51,196 bases of DNA, from positions 1 through 51,196 of the forward strand of contig JAIVFH010000204.1 in NCBI GenBank assembly GCA_025765595.1. Direction: 5' to 3'. Positions 16,132 through 27,600 of this stretch are shown piece by piece (position 1 is the stretch's first letter; the number at the start of each line of letters is the position of its first letter). This DNA is from Obelidium mucronatum. Its lineage: Eukaryota > Chytridiomycota > Chytridiomycetes > Chytridiales > Chytriomycetaceae. The notes beneath the pieces were generated by a model. That model did not search any database, was not told the origin of the DNA, and saw nothing but the letters and a program-made list of their open reading frames with translations. The translations under genes were made by a program, and so were the position numbers.

Positions 16132-18161
16132 TCAAAGTTGATGAGGTCTTGGATGTCGTAATAGAAATATCAAAGGCAAAAATAAAAGAACAGAAAGAGG
16201 CAGGAAGAATAAGATAAACAGACTTGAAAGAATTAAAAGGAGAAGCTCAGTAGAGCTACTTGCATCAACTTCTATAATAGGCAAAATTGATTGAGTCTGA
16301 TCTGTTGTCAGTTGAAGTTCTTTGGTAACACCCTGATCAGCCTCAACTTCCTGAATCTCCTCAATAACAGGAACACTTGATTTAAAATTGGGGGCTCCTT
16401 TGCAAGCAGGCAAGAGAACTGTAGCAGAGTCTTGTCGCTGGTTTGCAGATTCTGATGGTGACTTGAAAGCAATTGGATTGTCATAGATTCCAGATGGCAA
16501 AGTGGAGTCTGTAGCAGAGTCACTAACAAGCAACAGAGCAGAATTGTTAAAGGAATCCTGGATTACTGGTTGCACTACATGTTGCAGTGCTGGCATAGTA
16601 GCTGTTTCCATTACATCCACAGCAGCTTGTCCAACAGACAGGTTATCATCCTTAGCAAAACTGTTGCTGACATTTTCCTCAACTTTTTTAGGTATTTCTG
16701 ATGACAAATCCACTGATCTTTGGAAGACATCAAGGTTGTTGGTGGTCAGTTCATCAAGAATTGTAGAGTTGGAAAAGTCAACAGCCTGACAAGAGTCTAC
16801 ATAGCTTGCCAATGGATTTACTACAGCTGTTTCAGAGAGTTTGCACAAGTTTTGTTGGTCTGGAATAGAGGCTTGTTCATTCAGTTGTTCAGAAATGGTT
16901 TCCCCAGAGAGTTCATCATCTTCGCCCACCACTAAAGACAAATGGGGTATAAGAAACTTTATTAGTGGTTCTCTTAGAGGGTAAAAACAGCCTCATCTCT
17001 ACAATTGCAAAACAAAATCCATGCATCCAAAATATCAACTACGAATCCACTTACGTTGAACTAACGTAGACCGTAAATTTGAGCTCCCTGTATTTACAAC
17101 AGTCTCTTCCATGACCACTCTTCCTCCCTTATTCACAACAGTGACTTTTGTTCGTCGCCTTTCAGATACAGCTGCAGCATCAGACTCGCCTCCCTCAAAT
17201 TTCCACACCTGTTACGACAAAAGTTGAGTGATTGGTGCAACCTCTCTGTTGATTGTGCAACACAAAAACTATTTACCATATTCTTGACTGACTTCCAATT
17301 CTCAATTGACGATTTCCGTTTAATTACTGGTGCCGAAGGTCTCTCCACAGGACCAGGAGAATCTGCTTTACGCGGTGGAATAAACCCAGACTTATTCCTT
17401 TTGAGTGACTTTTCAATAATGAGTCGAGAATCAGCGTCTTCAACATTGAGTGTTAGAACTGTCATTCTATAGACACGTAGTCAGTATTAACAATCAAGAT
17501 CAATGAAGGACTCACTTGTAATTTGAAGACATGGCTTTGGCGATTATCTTTTCGGCTTCGAGTCCCACTGAAAAAGACTGGTTTCCAATTCGAAGCTCCT
17601 TCATGGTTTTATTTGTTGAGATAAGTGCTGCCAGAGCAATAATTCCTTCAGCTTGAATTTCGTTTCCTTCCAAATCGAGGCATTCGAGAATTGTGTTTTG
17701 ATGCAAAGACTGCAACCAAAAAATTAATGCTTAAAAAGAAAACGCCATGGAAAACAAACCTCAGCAACATGAACAACGTTTTCCGTGGTGAGCATTGCAT
17801 CGGTCAATTGCAAAGTAATAATTCCTGCATTCGCTTTCAACTGATCAACAAGCCAGGATACATCCAGCCCACATTCAGAACCAGCATCTTCATCGAATTC
17901 ATCGCCACTGTTTTCTTCGCTTTCAATCACTCGATTTACAAACTCCAACATGGACCACAGAGTCTGGTTGTCCAAAGCGTCAATGTCAAGCTCGACTTCA
18001 TCATCTGGCAAGTGCGGCATCCTAGCTCGGACCAAATCAAAAAGCGCTTGCAGGTTATGTGGATCCAGAGTTTCGATTTTTTCAGCCAGTTCCTCCTTTT
18101 GCTCCAGCGTCAACTCTTCCACAATTTGATCAATCTCTTCTGGCGTCGGTTGCTCTGACAT
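16132..18161 (-). CDS. Tropomodulin-like LRR protein with a C-terminal membrane segment
   Basis: Tropomodulins cap actin pointed ends. From MSEQPTPEEIDQIVEELT the acidic helical N-terminus resembles an actin-binding region. Tmod-type LRRs follow, split by short introns: NAGIITLQLTDAML, then SLHQNTILECLDLEGNEI, then LISTNKTMKELRIGNQSF. The C-terminal half is long: a basic Pro-rich linker (SGFIPPRKADSPGPV), a WKFEGGESD segment, a Ser/acid-rich stretch and a terminal hydrophobic segment (LLLLILSSLFILFFLPLSVL) ending RHPRPHQL. That tail would anchor the protein in a membrane, which is unusual for the family. Its start overlaps the end of the upstream paralogue by 32 nt. Confidence 0.7.
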
Positions 18162-19116
18162 TTTCCTCCCAATACTTCTCTTGCTTTGTCCTTGTGCGCG
18201 AAGAATTCGACGATCTGCGAGGCACATAGTTGACGTTGTTTCGAATGAGTGCATCACTGATGGTAGTCCGACACCATTCATCAGACGCATTGAACGTCAT
18301 CACAACCAGACTACAAAACAAACCAAAAGACAATCAGATATGGCAAGGCAAAGGAAATAACAACCATAGGCTCGAAACACTTACGAAAAGTTGTCAGCAA
18401 CAGCTTGAGCGAGAGCCCTTTCCGCAGTGCTGGAAACGCCTTTGACTTGAGTCCCGATTCTCAATTCTCTCAAAGTTTTATTGGCGCGGATCGCATCCGC
18501 AAGCGCTAGAATTCCGTCGGATCCGATCTCATTTCCCTCCAGTTCCAAAGTTTCAAGCGTCGTATTGACTTCAAGTGCCTATGAGTATGACAAAGACGAC
18601 GACAGAGTTCAAATAAAAGGATTTACGATGAATAACATCAATGTTGAATTACCTGGGCAACCGCAATCACATCATCCGTTGACAAGTTGGCATTGGACAA
18701 CGAGAGCGACGTAAAGCCGACATTGTTCGCCAGACGCTCAATAAGCCACGGAAAGTCTGCAGAGCCTTCTTCAACGATTGTCAGTCCCAAGTCAACCGGC
18801 GCTTGTTGCTGAGTGTGGATTTCAGGTCGGTGGTGTGTTGTTTGTACAAATTGGATTCAGTTGAACAGCGTTAGAAACACCGGCATCATCAAACAGAAAA
18901 TAAACAATACCTCAGTAGCGTCCGAATTCAATTCGACTGCAGTGGAGGCTTCAGAGGCAGTGGCTGTGTTATCGGCAGCCTGTCATAATCGATCGTTAGA
19001 ACGCCAAGGCAGAGACATCATTCAAGAGGGCCCCGAATGTCGAGATTGGATCCGTCAACAAAAGACAGGTAGTATGGGCTTAGGGACAACGTGCTACTCA
19101 CCAGGGCTTGATCCAT
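18130..19116 (-). CDS. Tropomodulin-like LRR protein
   Basis: Starts MDQAL at 19116; introns interrupt after MDQAL, after SDATE, after IAVAQ and after VADNF. The LRR core is the clearest Tmod match in the window: FTSLSLSNANLSTDD, ALEVNTTLETLELEGNEI, ALADAIRANKTLRELRIG, then FNASDEWCRTTISDALIRNN and the basic end YVPRRSSNSSRTRTKQ. Tropomodulin LRRs bind the actin filament pointed end. It is shorter than the downstream paralogue and has no membrane tail. It shares a short intergenic region (193 bp) with the divergent LRR-SAM gene. Confidence 0.75.
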
Positions 19117-19309
19117 TTCTATTTTCACAACAAATCACAAACTAACTTTTTCGACTTACAAGGCAAGCTATTACTCCTACGCTAAACGCTTGCTGTGTAC
19201 CCATTCATTCGCTTCCAAAGAAAAAGGTGGCAATCGCGTTTCAAAAGTGGAGGTTTCAGTTGCTGTTTCACCTCCCAAACTGACTTTTTGCAAAAAACAC
19301 ACAAACTGC

Positions 19310-21110
19310 ATGTTGTCGAATCAGCAAAACCGAAGTAGTCGTATTCTCTTCGCAAATCGGTCGCTCTCGTTTGATTCCTCTGTACTCGATGGTCAATCAG
19401 CCGATGACTCTATCCAAACCCGCTCTCTTTCAAGCACTCTTCAACGGCTTTCTATGAGCAGAAGACGGACTGCTTCAAACACAGTCGAATCAGACTATAA
19501 AATTATGAAATCTGTGTTTCCAGGATGGGATGTTCCTCGTGACTCGTGCCCAGAAGTCATTTACCAAAGGGACAAGCGAGTCCGTCAAATGTAAGACAAC
19601 GTAGCCACGCACGGTCAAACACAAGCTGACAACGAATACATAGCTTCATGAATTCCGATGAAGTATTTCGCTTCGCTCATTTGGAATGTGCGTTAAGTCC
19701 GAGAATTGGAGACCTCACGTTTCTGACTGTTCTGTAAGCACCCACTTGTATATCTTGTACCCTGGCAAACACTAAATCTTACAAACATTTGAAAAAAAAG
19801 GACAACTCAATAACCACAAGATGACGGGATCTATTCCAATGGAAATCAAGAACCTGGCCTATTGAAGGAACTCTCACTTCAGGAAACGTATTCTCAGGAC
19901 CGCTTCCAGACAGCAGATACTTTCCAGATAGCCTCGAAGTTCTTGATCTCAGTCATAACCAATTTTTTGCACCAATCCCTGCGACCTTATGCTCTCTGAA
20001 GAACCTCAAATTCCTGTGAGCTCCCTTTCGATTCAAACTCCTTCTTTTCTGACGGTGCAATCAATTTAGAAAACTCGAAAACAACAATATCACTGGAAGA
20101 ATACCAATTGAAATTGAGAATTTACAGAACTTGCGATATTTACATTTAGGAAATAACAAAATGCACGGTGAACTGCCAAAGTCGTTGGGAAACCTCAAAA
20201 TGCTGCTTGTTCTGTAAGTTTCGGCTTGATCATCTTTTTTGTTGTTGGCGAGATATCGTAGTTAATGGGTCAAAATAGAGAGCTGCAGCACAACAAATTT
20301 CATGGAGAACTTCCGACGGAACTTGGTCGTTTAAAGAGACTGCGCTCTCTGTACCTCAATTCGAACCGATTTATCGGCGACTTGAATTCCGACATTTTTG
20401 AGAATATGCCGTCTTTACTTCAACTGTATGTTGGGTTGTGATGTCTTTTTGAAGTTCTAACGGAATTTATTGAAACAGTGCATTGAACCGAAACCAATTC
20501 ACTGGCGATTTTCCACACTCTCTCTTGGCAACAACTCGCCTTCGAATACTGTGAGTAATTTCAACATCCCCTCATCATACTAAAAACCATATAAAAAAAA
20601 TCACCAAGCCGCCTAGAAAACAACTACTTTTCAGAATCCGTATCATGGGATGACTTCCCATTCACTTTAAAAGCCGCAATCAAACTCAAAATCAAGCAAT
20701 TCAAAGTCTCTCCTCAACGAGAAGGCCCACCGCCGCACCAAATCCTCCCAGAGTATTCCGAATTCAGCTCCGACCTCGTCCACCCAAGTGATATCCAATC
20801 CAATCGTCACAGCAGACACCGCCACCGCCGCCCGCCTCCAGACTCCATCTACGATCTCCCAGAGAACATTGCAATGTGGAGTCCAGAGGAAGTCGCGTTC
20901 TGGGTAGGGCTTAATGGCGGTGACAAGGAAACATGCGAGACGATTGAAGCGTTACAGATTGCAGGATGGCAGTTTTTCCGATTCCAGCAAGAGGACTTGG
21001 AAAGCGCGTTGGGTGTTGGTGATGATGGAATCAAGATGCTGCTGTTTTGTGGGATTCAGAGAGAATTGGCACTTGTGAATGGATTGGTTCCCCCAATTTA
21101 CGAAAAATAA
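19310..21110 (+). CDS. LRR-SAM protein 1 (small frame breaks)
   Basis: I chose the ATG at 19310. The Ser/Arg-rich N-terminus leads to an N-cap with FPGWDVP shared with paralogue 2. Plant-type LRRs follow, about one per exon, with phase-2 introns placed at the Leu before each repeat: LNNHKMTGSIPMEI, LENNNITGRIPIEI, LQHNKFHGELPTELG, LNSNRFIGDL, LNRNQFTGDFPH. A Pro/His-rich linker leads to a SAM domain (MWSPEEVAFWVGLNGG...EDLESALGVGDDGIKMLL) and the end PPIYEK. One-base problems near 19801, 19861 and 19878 break the second LRR exon relative to paralogue 2. No signal peptide is visible, so an intracellular scaffold is likely. Confidence 0.75.
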
Positions 21111-21152
21111 AGAAAAGGAGTCGCATATCAATTTCAAAAAAGATATTGTATG

Positions 21153-24113
21153 TCAAACCCAAAATAAAAGCAAAAACAAAATAATTCCACCAATTCCTCC
21201 AGCCAGTAGCATATCCAGAGATTTACACGCCCCACTTCCAACAACAAACAATCCGCCAGTCTTTACAACAGGAGGCTTCACATTCAAAGAAGGAGGAACA
21301 ACAACTGGAATAGAAACCAAAGGATCTTGCTCACAAACACTTGCCAACTTTCCTGAGTCAATCGAAATACACGCGTGGACTGTACTCGGTGGATCAGTTG
21401 GTGGCGGGACCGTGATGTTTCCAATAAACGTGATAGTGACTTCATCCTGCTTGCATCGCTGGCTCACGTAACTCGAGTTATAGACCAAACACAGGAAGCA
21501 GGAGCCATTGCAATTAAGTTCGTATCCTGGAGCTGGAGGCGAAGGTGATGGACTAGGCTGAAAATCGGTTGGCGTATGTTCTTTGGTGTTTGTGGACGCT
21601 ACCATTGATGTAATTGCTTCCATGGTGTGTGTTGTAGAGCTTGTTAGCTTGCTGGTAGTAGTTGCAGTTAAAGTTGACTCTGCAGTGGTGGTTGGACGTG
21701 TGGCACTATTCGTTGTGCTTGTACTAGTCGTTGTACTCACCGTAGAAGACTTTCTAGTAGTAGAAGTAGCAGTAGTAGTAGTAGTAGTAGTGGTCATGGT
21801 AGTGGTAGTATTAGAAGTAGCAGTAGTAGTAGAAGTAGTTGTCTTTGTCGTGGTTGTACTGGTAGTAGTTGTACTTTTTGTTGTAAGTGGTGGTACCACT
21901 GGAGGAAGTGGAACACAGACATTCTGCGGATTCGATGAACATTCCATCCAAAGAGGACAAGTCCCACAAGTGACTGTTCCAGAACATCCATTCGACACCC
22001 ATCCACAGTTCATTGTTGCTGGGCATGGATTGAGTTGTGGCCAGCCTGTCCCAGGAATCAAGTCCGGTTGAAGGACAAGTGTTTGAATGCGGGTTTCAGT
22101 CTGGACGTTGCACTCGTCATTCGCCAAAGGCTCGACACAAACAACAAGTGTGAGAACAAGCTTCAACTTTGCACATGATGTGAAAACGATAGGTCCAATA
22201 GTAAAGACTTGTGCTGCTGCAGCTCCTTGACGACGCCGATTATTTGCGGTGACTGTAAGCGCCACACCATTAATTTCCGCTTTAATAGTCTGCAATTTGA
22301 CGTTGCACTCGTCATTCGCCAAAGGCTCGACACAAACAACAAGTGTGAGAACAAGCTTCAACTTTGCACATGATGTGAAAACGATAGGTCCAATAGTAAA
22401 GACTTGTGCTGCTGCAGCTCCTTGACGACGCCGATTATTTGCGGTGACTGTAAGCGCCACACCATTAATTTCCGCTTTAATAGTTTCTGCAATTTGACGT
22501 TGCACTCGTCATTCGCCAAAGGCTCGACACAAACAACAAGTGTGAGAACAAGCTTCAACTTTGCACATGATGTGAAAACGATAGGTCCAATAGTAAAGAC
22601 TTGTGCTGCTGCAGCTCCTTGACGACGCCGATTATTTGCGGTGACTGTAAGCGCCACACCATTAATTTCCGCTTTAATAGTTTCTGCAATGGGCCTGTTT
22701 TCATCAGTTCGACTGATTGTGATTGACTTGGTTTGTGTATCGTACGACCCAACAACTGTGAATCTTGTCTCCAGAAAGTCTTTACACAGATTCTCCAATT
22801 GAAAAGCCTGTGTTTTTTGGTAAGAAATTAAAAATAAAAATCAACAAGTGAGTGAACTCAACAAATTTCCCAATAGAATCACGATCATCAGTTTTCATAC
22901 ACACAAATCGTTCGATTCCATCCGCAGGTGCACCCAGCGAGCACTGCTTATACTCTGAAAGATCGAGCGACTCGCAAAAGTCTTTGATGGTATTGCTAGA
23001 AAGCTTCGACAACCCAGAAATCTTTCCCAAACACGTTCTAGCACAATCAGGCGAGAACTTATGAACCTTTTCAACAGCTTTATCCACATATTCCTTGTTT
23101 GTCACGACAATATCCAGCCCATCCCTTTCAAGATCATCGGCACAGGTACCACACGACAATGTACCCCCGCAATCCAGTCATTTTTCGATCCACAGTCGTC
23201 AGTTGCACAGGTACTGCATCTGGATGTAGGCGAAAAGACTTGGAATTCTTGGCTTGCTTGGTTGGAAACGCATGTGGCTGCTGATAATCCCACCACATTG
23301 TTTGCTCCAGTCAAAATGTCTATACACAAGCCAGACGTTGCATCATGCAAAGATTTATCGACAGCAGAAAATGCAAATTTGTAGACTGTAATACTTCCAG
23401 ATGCAGGCCGTGGTGATTGAAGGAATTGCGTACCAACAGATACGATCGCAGATAAGGAAGAACCTGCCACAAGACCATCTTGTGCAACTGAAAACACTTG
23501 CGTATCGATTTGCTCAGCTTGTCCCATATAAGCATGTTGCTGCCGGACGTAAAAACGTATCTTCTATTGCAACACATTGATCATAGGTACGGGGAATTGT
23601 CAGACGCCACCACTAGTTGAAAAAACTTGAATGGTCTAAACTGCTGCTGCTTGTCGTTCTGCACTACAGGATTTTAAATAGATGGCAGGGCTGTGCCAAG
23701 AGATATCCAGGCAATACTGCGAATTGCTTGTAATAGTGATTGTGCCGACGTTGTGGAAAGTAAATTTTCCGGGAGTGCTTGTTGGCTTCACACCACGTCC
23801 TGGTACAACTGGAAACGTAAGTTTCAAGTCCGCCTGCGAGAGTAAAGACTTGTTTGCTTAGGCGCTGCATTTCAAGTTGAGTAGCGTACTTGCCTGCCAA
23901 TCAGCCGTAAGCTTGATTTGTTGTTCCGGTAATGATGGATTGCAAGATTTGAGCGCTAATTGATCATTGCTGGCACCAAAGTCCAAGCAGAGGCCAGGAA
24001 GGAGCACTGATTCCACCACCATAGCCTGATTGGTTGGCCAAACTACCGCTCCATCAACGAACACTGCCAGTAATCACCGCTGCCAGAGTTGCGAATCTTG
24101 GCAGAGTTTTTCA
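21153..24113 (-). CDS. Ricin-B-lectin-like, mucin-like surface protein
   Basis: Upstream part (about 24113-23100): a likely signal peptide (KTLPRFATLAAVITGS), then beta-trefoil-like pieces (LLPGLCLDFGASND, QYCLDISWHSPAIY, LCIDILTGANNVVG) typical of ricin-B lectins, with small frame shifts between them. A Cys-containing exon (DCARTCLGKISGLSKLS) follows. Then comes a 65-residue module present three times (INGVALTVTANNRRRQG), a Cys-rich knot (CGWVSNGCSGTVTCGTCP), a Thr tract of about 110 residues and an SPSPSPPAP linker. The end is hydrophobic (LLAGGIGGIILFLLLFWV), fitting a GPI signal or membrane anchor. A role in surface carbohydrate binding is inferred. It converges on LRR-SAM 1 with 42 bp between stops. 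Confidence 0.65.
21740..21890. repeat. GTA/ACT trinucleotide-rich tract
   Basis: Runs of AGT/GTA on the + strand encode Thr (ACT, ACC, ACA) in the mucin-like tract of the minus-strand surface protein. This compositionally simple stretch is a likely site of length variation. Confidence 0.8.
22104..22690 (-). repeat. Three tandem copies of a 195-197 bp coding module
   Basis: GACGTTGCACTCGTCATTCG begins at 22104, 22299 and 22496, giving units of 195 and 197 bp that are nearly identical. The 195-bp unit is a multiple of three and keeps the frame. The 197-bp unit has two extra bases (TAGTTTCTGC for TAGTCTGC) and shifts it. The duplication is recent, or the units are kept alike by gene conversion. 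Confidence 0.9.
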
Positions 24114-24563
24114 TTTTTTTTTCCGTTGATTTCAGTAATGAATAAAACCGCCGAAAAGATATAACTTCAATACTTGTTAATATGAAAACAAAATCGACTG
24201 GAAACTCGAATCAAGGAATGTTTGCAAGAAATTGAATGGCTTGCACTGAGTATGAGCCAAGCGTGAAACGATGAAGCCCAAATTGAATGTATAAACCAGC
24301 TAGTGCGATCGAAAGACTTGAATTGAATGCATTCATTCCGTACTATGAGATCTTAGACTCAGCTCACAAATTTCAAAGAGAGTAATTTGATCACGCAAGA
24401 AATTTCATGGCCCCAAGCACCATCGAAGAACCTCTTGCCAGAGTTCCGGCGATTGTCGTTGAAGACAGCTTTGACTGCATCGCTGCCGTTGCTGGCGGCA
24501 AGAGGGACTGGAGCCGCAGAAAGAGACACCGAACCGTCGCCGCCGGCGTCGCCCGTGCCGACA
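24114..24563. other. Divergent intergenic region
   Basis: Lies between the starts of the surface protein gene (minus) and LRR-SAM 2 (plus). It is AT-rich until about 24400; GC content then rises sharply into the first exon. No RNA gene or repeat is evident. The right end, with open frame from 24387, may be coding if LRR-SAM 2 starts further upstream. Confidence 0.4.
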
Positions 24564-27379
24564 ATGAGCGGCGTCGACTTGGACTACGCAACGAGCAGCA
24601 CACTGCCGCGGCGGGATTCGGACTCGGATTCGGATCGGGATTCGGGCCGGGATCGCGGCGGGGCGGGGCGCGCGCCGGCCGTGGCGGCGGGTGCGGGTGC
24701 GCCGGCTCTTGCGCGCTCGGCGTCCGGCGGCGCGCTGTCAACGCTGGCGCGCGCCGGCGCCCAGGCCGCTGCGCCGCTGGCCATCAACAGCGGCGGCAGC
24801 GGGAACAGCGGCCAGACAAGCGGCAGCCATGCGCGGAGCAAAAGGTACGCCACTCTGGTGCACTCTAGTCGAGGACTGTATTCTATTGGAGGGGTCGGCG
24901 GCGTGGCGTGAAGAGAGAGAGAGGCGGTGGAGGGGTAGACTCATCAAACCACATTCAATACGACTCGATCCTCAAGAAACAATCAAATCACTTATCATGT
25001 TCCTCTTAGATATACCATTGCTGTTCCTCAAGACTCTGCAATCAATCTTCTGAGCACATCCTCTCCCAGTTCTCTACCGAGCGTTTTTATCAATTCGGCA
25101 CTCTATGAAGCACAACATCCATTCACACATCGGCAAGACAGTGCTCCACCTCATCCACCGCCATACCATCATCATGGAGTACAACACATGCCATCAACCT
25201 CATCTCTTCCATCGCTTGCTTCAAACAGCAACCACCCTCAATCATCAGGTTCTCAGCAACAACAGCAACAGCATCAACAACCTAAAGATTCTAATCGACA
25301 AGCAAAGAGAATGTCCATGTGGGTCAGGAAACCCACTACTCCGGAATCTGACTTTTCTCCTGCTGTTCCTACCTTCACAAACAACTATGGGAATCCTGAA
25401 GGCGATTTTAAAGTTCTTTGTGCTGCTTTTCCGGGCTGGGATGTTCCTTCGTCTTCGTATGTTTTGGGTGCCACTTCGATGGGTGTGGTTTATGGAAAGG
25501 ATATGAAGGTTCGGCAGTTGTGAGTGTTTTTCTGCACCGCCGAAGGCGGTGTTTCGCACCACTGAAGGTGGTGTCCTTGACCGCCAAAGGCGGCTTTATA
25601 TACCACCGAAGGTGGTGTCCTTAACCATCGAAGGCGGTGTTACATTCCATTATATCCACCGCCGAAAGGTGGTCATACCACCTTTTCAAATCTGTCCCAT
25701 CAAATCTATTATGCAACACATGCACACACATATACACAGACACACTAACCCATATATTTCATTAAAAGAATACTGAATTGGCTGGAAGGGCATCAAAATG
25801 TTCGATTGACTTGCCTTATGGCACCATCAATATCCACCTTGACTTCCTTGACTGTCTTGTAAGCCTAGAAGCTTTCTTGAAAATCTTGACTCTGACCCAC
25901 TAGTGTGCAATAGACAACTCAATAATCACAGGCTATACGGGTCTCTACCACCAGCAATCGGAAATCTTAGATCCCTGAAAGATCTATCACTCTCTGGAAA
26001 CCTTCTCTCAGGTCCAATTCCTGACACAATCTGTGAACTCATCAATTTAGAGGTTCTGGATTTACACGACAATCAACTCTCAGCTCCGCTTCCAATTGGG
26101 TTTTGTAAAAAGCTCAAAAATTTGAATATCCTGCGGTTAAACAACAATGCAATTACTGGCGGGATTCCCGAGGATATTGGACTCTTGCAGAATTTGCAGC
26201 AGCTGTGAGTTTTGAAGGTGGATCTCTGGTGTGGTGTTGATTTATCTTCCACCAGATATCTCGGTCACAATCGCATGGACGGACCACTACCTGCTTCTCT
26301 CGGAAACTTGATCAAATTAGAGCTTCTGTAAGTAGAATTGTGAAATTCCCATACAAACACAAAAAAAAATAACTGACTTGACAACAACCCCCAGCCAACT
26401 CCAACACAATCGATTTGTTGGCGAAATTCCGTCTCAGCTTTCACAACTCAAGAACTTGAAGTTTTTGTTTTTGAACAGTAACCGACTAATCGGAGAACTA
26501 TCAGGCTCCATGTTCACTTGCCTCAAGTCATTAGAATATTTGTTGAGTCACCCTGTTGATTCAAAAGTTCAGAGATGACTATGTTGTGTTAACTGTAAAA
26601 TTCGGGACAGACTTCTCAACCGAAACCAATTCAATGGCGATATCCCTTCTGGCTTACTGGCGATTAAAAATATTCAGATTCTGTAAGTTTTCTTCATCTC
26701 TGTCTCTGAGTATCCCAACCAACTAAAATTACGATGAAAAGACGACTCGACAACAACTACTTTATTCCACCAACAAAGGACTAAGATTCCCTTCGGGTTG
26801 AAAGTGGGCATTCAACTAGGATTTAAAAAGTATTTTTTGTGTTCAAATTGACGATAAGCGAGACTTAAGTTTGTCCAACCCCATACAAATAGAATTGTCC
26901 TGAAACCACAATTCCCGGGAACTCCACCATACCAAATCGTCCCAGAATACACCGAATTCCCACCCGACGTACTCCACCCATCCGACCACATTGCCCTCCA
27001 ACGAAGCAATCGACCCGTCGGCTCAACACCACGCCTCACAACCCTCTATGACCTCCCCGACAACCCTAACCGCTGGTCCCCCACAGAAGTATCATTCTGG
27101 GTCAAAGTCCACGGCGGCGACGAAGACCTCTGTCGCGCCATCACAGATTTAAGCATGACAGGCGCCCAGTTTTTCCGACTCAGCGAAGACGATTTGGAAA
27201 GCGCGTTAGGCGTCTGGGATGCAGGTATCCGGATAGTTTTATTTGGGGGAATGCAATGTGTACTTGCAGTTGCGAACGGCCTTGTTCCTCCGAGCTATGA
27301 AGAGGTGTGGGGGGATGGTGGGGAATGGGATAGAGGTGTCGTTGGGGAAAGTGAAAGGAACAGTGTAGAACAAATTTGA
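24564..27379 (+). CDS. LRR-SAM protein 2
   Basis: Likely start MSGVDLDYATSSTLPRR at 24564. Exon 1 is very GC-rich (Ala/Gly/Ser, DSDSDSDRDS). An intron from about 24845 to 25009 joins it to a Ser/Pro/Gln-rich exon ending in the N-cap (FPGWDVPSSS, KVRQL). A long intron with a hairpin array follows. The LRRs are LNNHRLYGSLPPAIGNLRSL, LSGNLLSGPIPDTI, LHDNQLSAPLPIGF, LNNNAITGGIPEDIG and LQHNRFVGEIPSQL. A linker and a SAM domain (RWSPTEVSFWVKVHGGDED...DDLESALGVWDAGIRIVLF) follow; the tail NGLVPPSYEEV matches paralogue 1. The linker region near 26780-26930 needs an intron or carries shifts. Confidence 0.75.
25535..25683. repeat. Intronic array of GAA-loop hairpins, period near 22 nt
   Basis: Six consecutive short hairpins: CACCGCC-GAA-GGCGGTG (25535), CACCACT-GAA-GGTGGTG (25557), CCGCC-AAA-GGCGG (25581), ACCACC-GAA-GGTGGT (25602), ACCATC-GAA-GGCGGT (25624) and ACCGCC-GAAA-GGTGGT (25658). 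The first five starts are about 22 nt apart. G-C to A-T changes in one arm are mostly matched in the other. GGTGGT-CAT-ACCACC (25669-25683) overlaps the last. The array lies in the intron after the FPGWDVP exon of LRR-SAM 2. A related single hairpin is at 36821. Confidence 0.85.
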
Positions 27380-27600
27380 AAACCGGCTTTTTTCAAAAAA
27401 AAAATGAAGAGTTTGTATTTAGATTTAATCGTGATTGTCTTCAATTTGCAGTCGTTAAATTCGAAACTGTGTATATATAATATTACCTATCGGCCAGCCA
27501 GTCCTCTCCATTGTTTCATTGGTACTTTCAGGGTTTTGGGGATTTACATTTTTTTTGATCGTATCTTAAACGAGCAACCGCGTGAGGGGCCATAGAAATT

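Noticed and set aside
24480..24900. Foreign or contaminating GC-rich DNA
   Set aside because: The stretch is open in the frame that splices to the LRR-SAM 2 N-terminal exon and has a plausible donor at its end, so low-complexity coding sequence explains it better.
25535..25683. CRISPR or tRNA array reading of the regularly spaced hairpins
   Set aside because: Spacers are only about 5-7 nt, lie in an intron and are not unique sequences; the stems are too short for tRNA.
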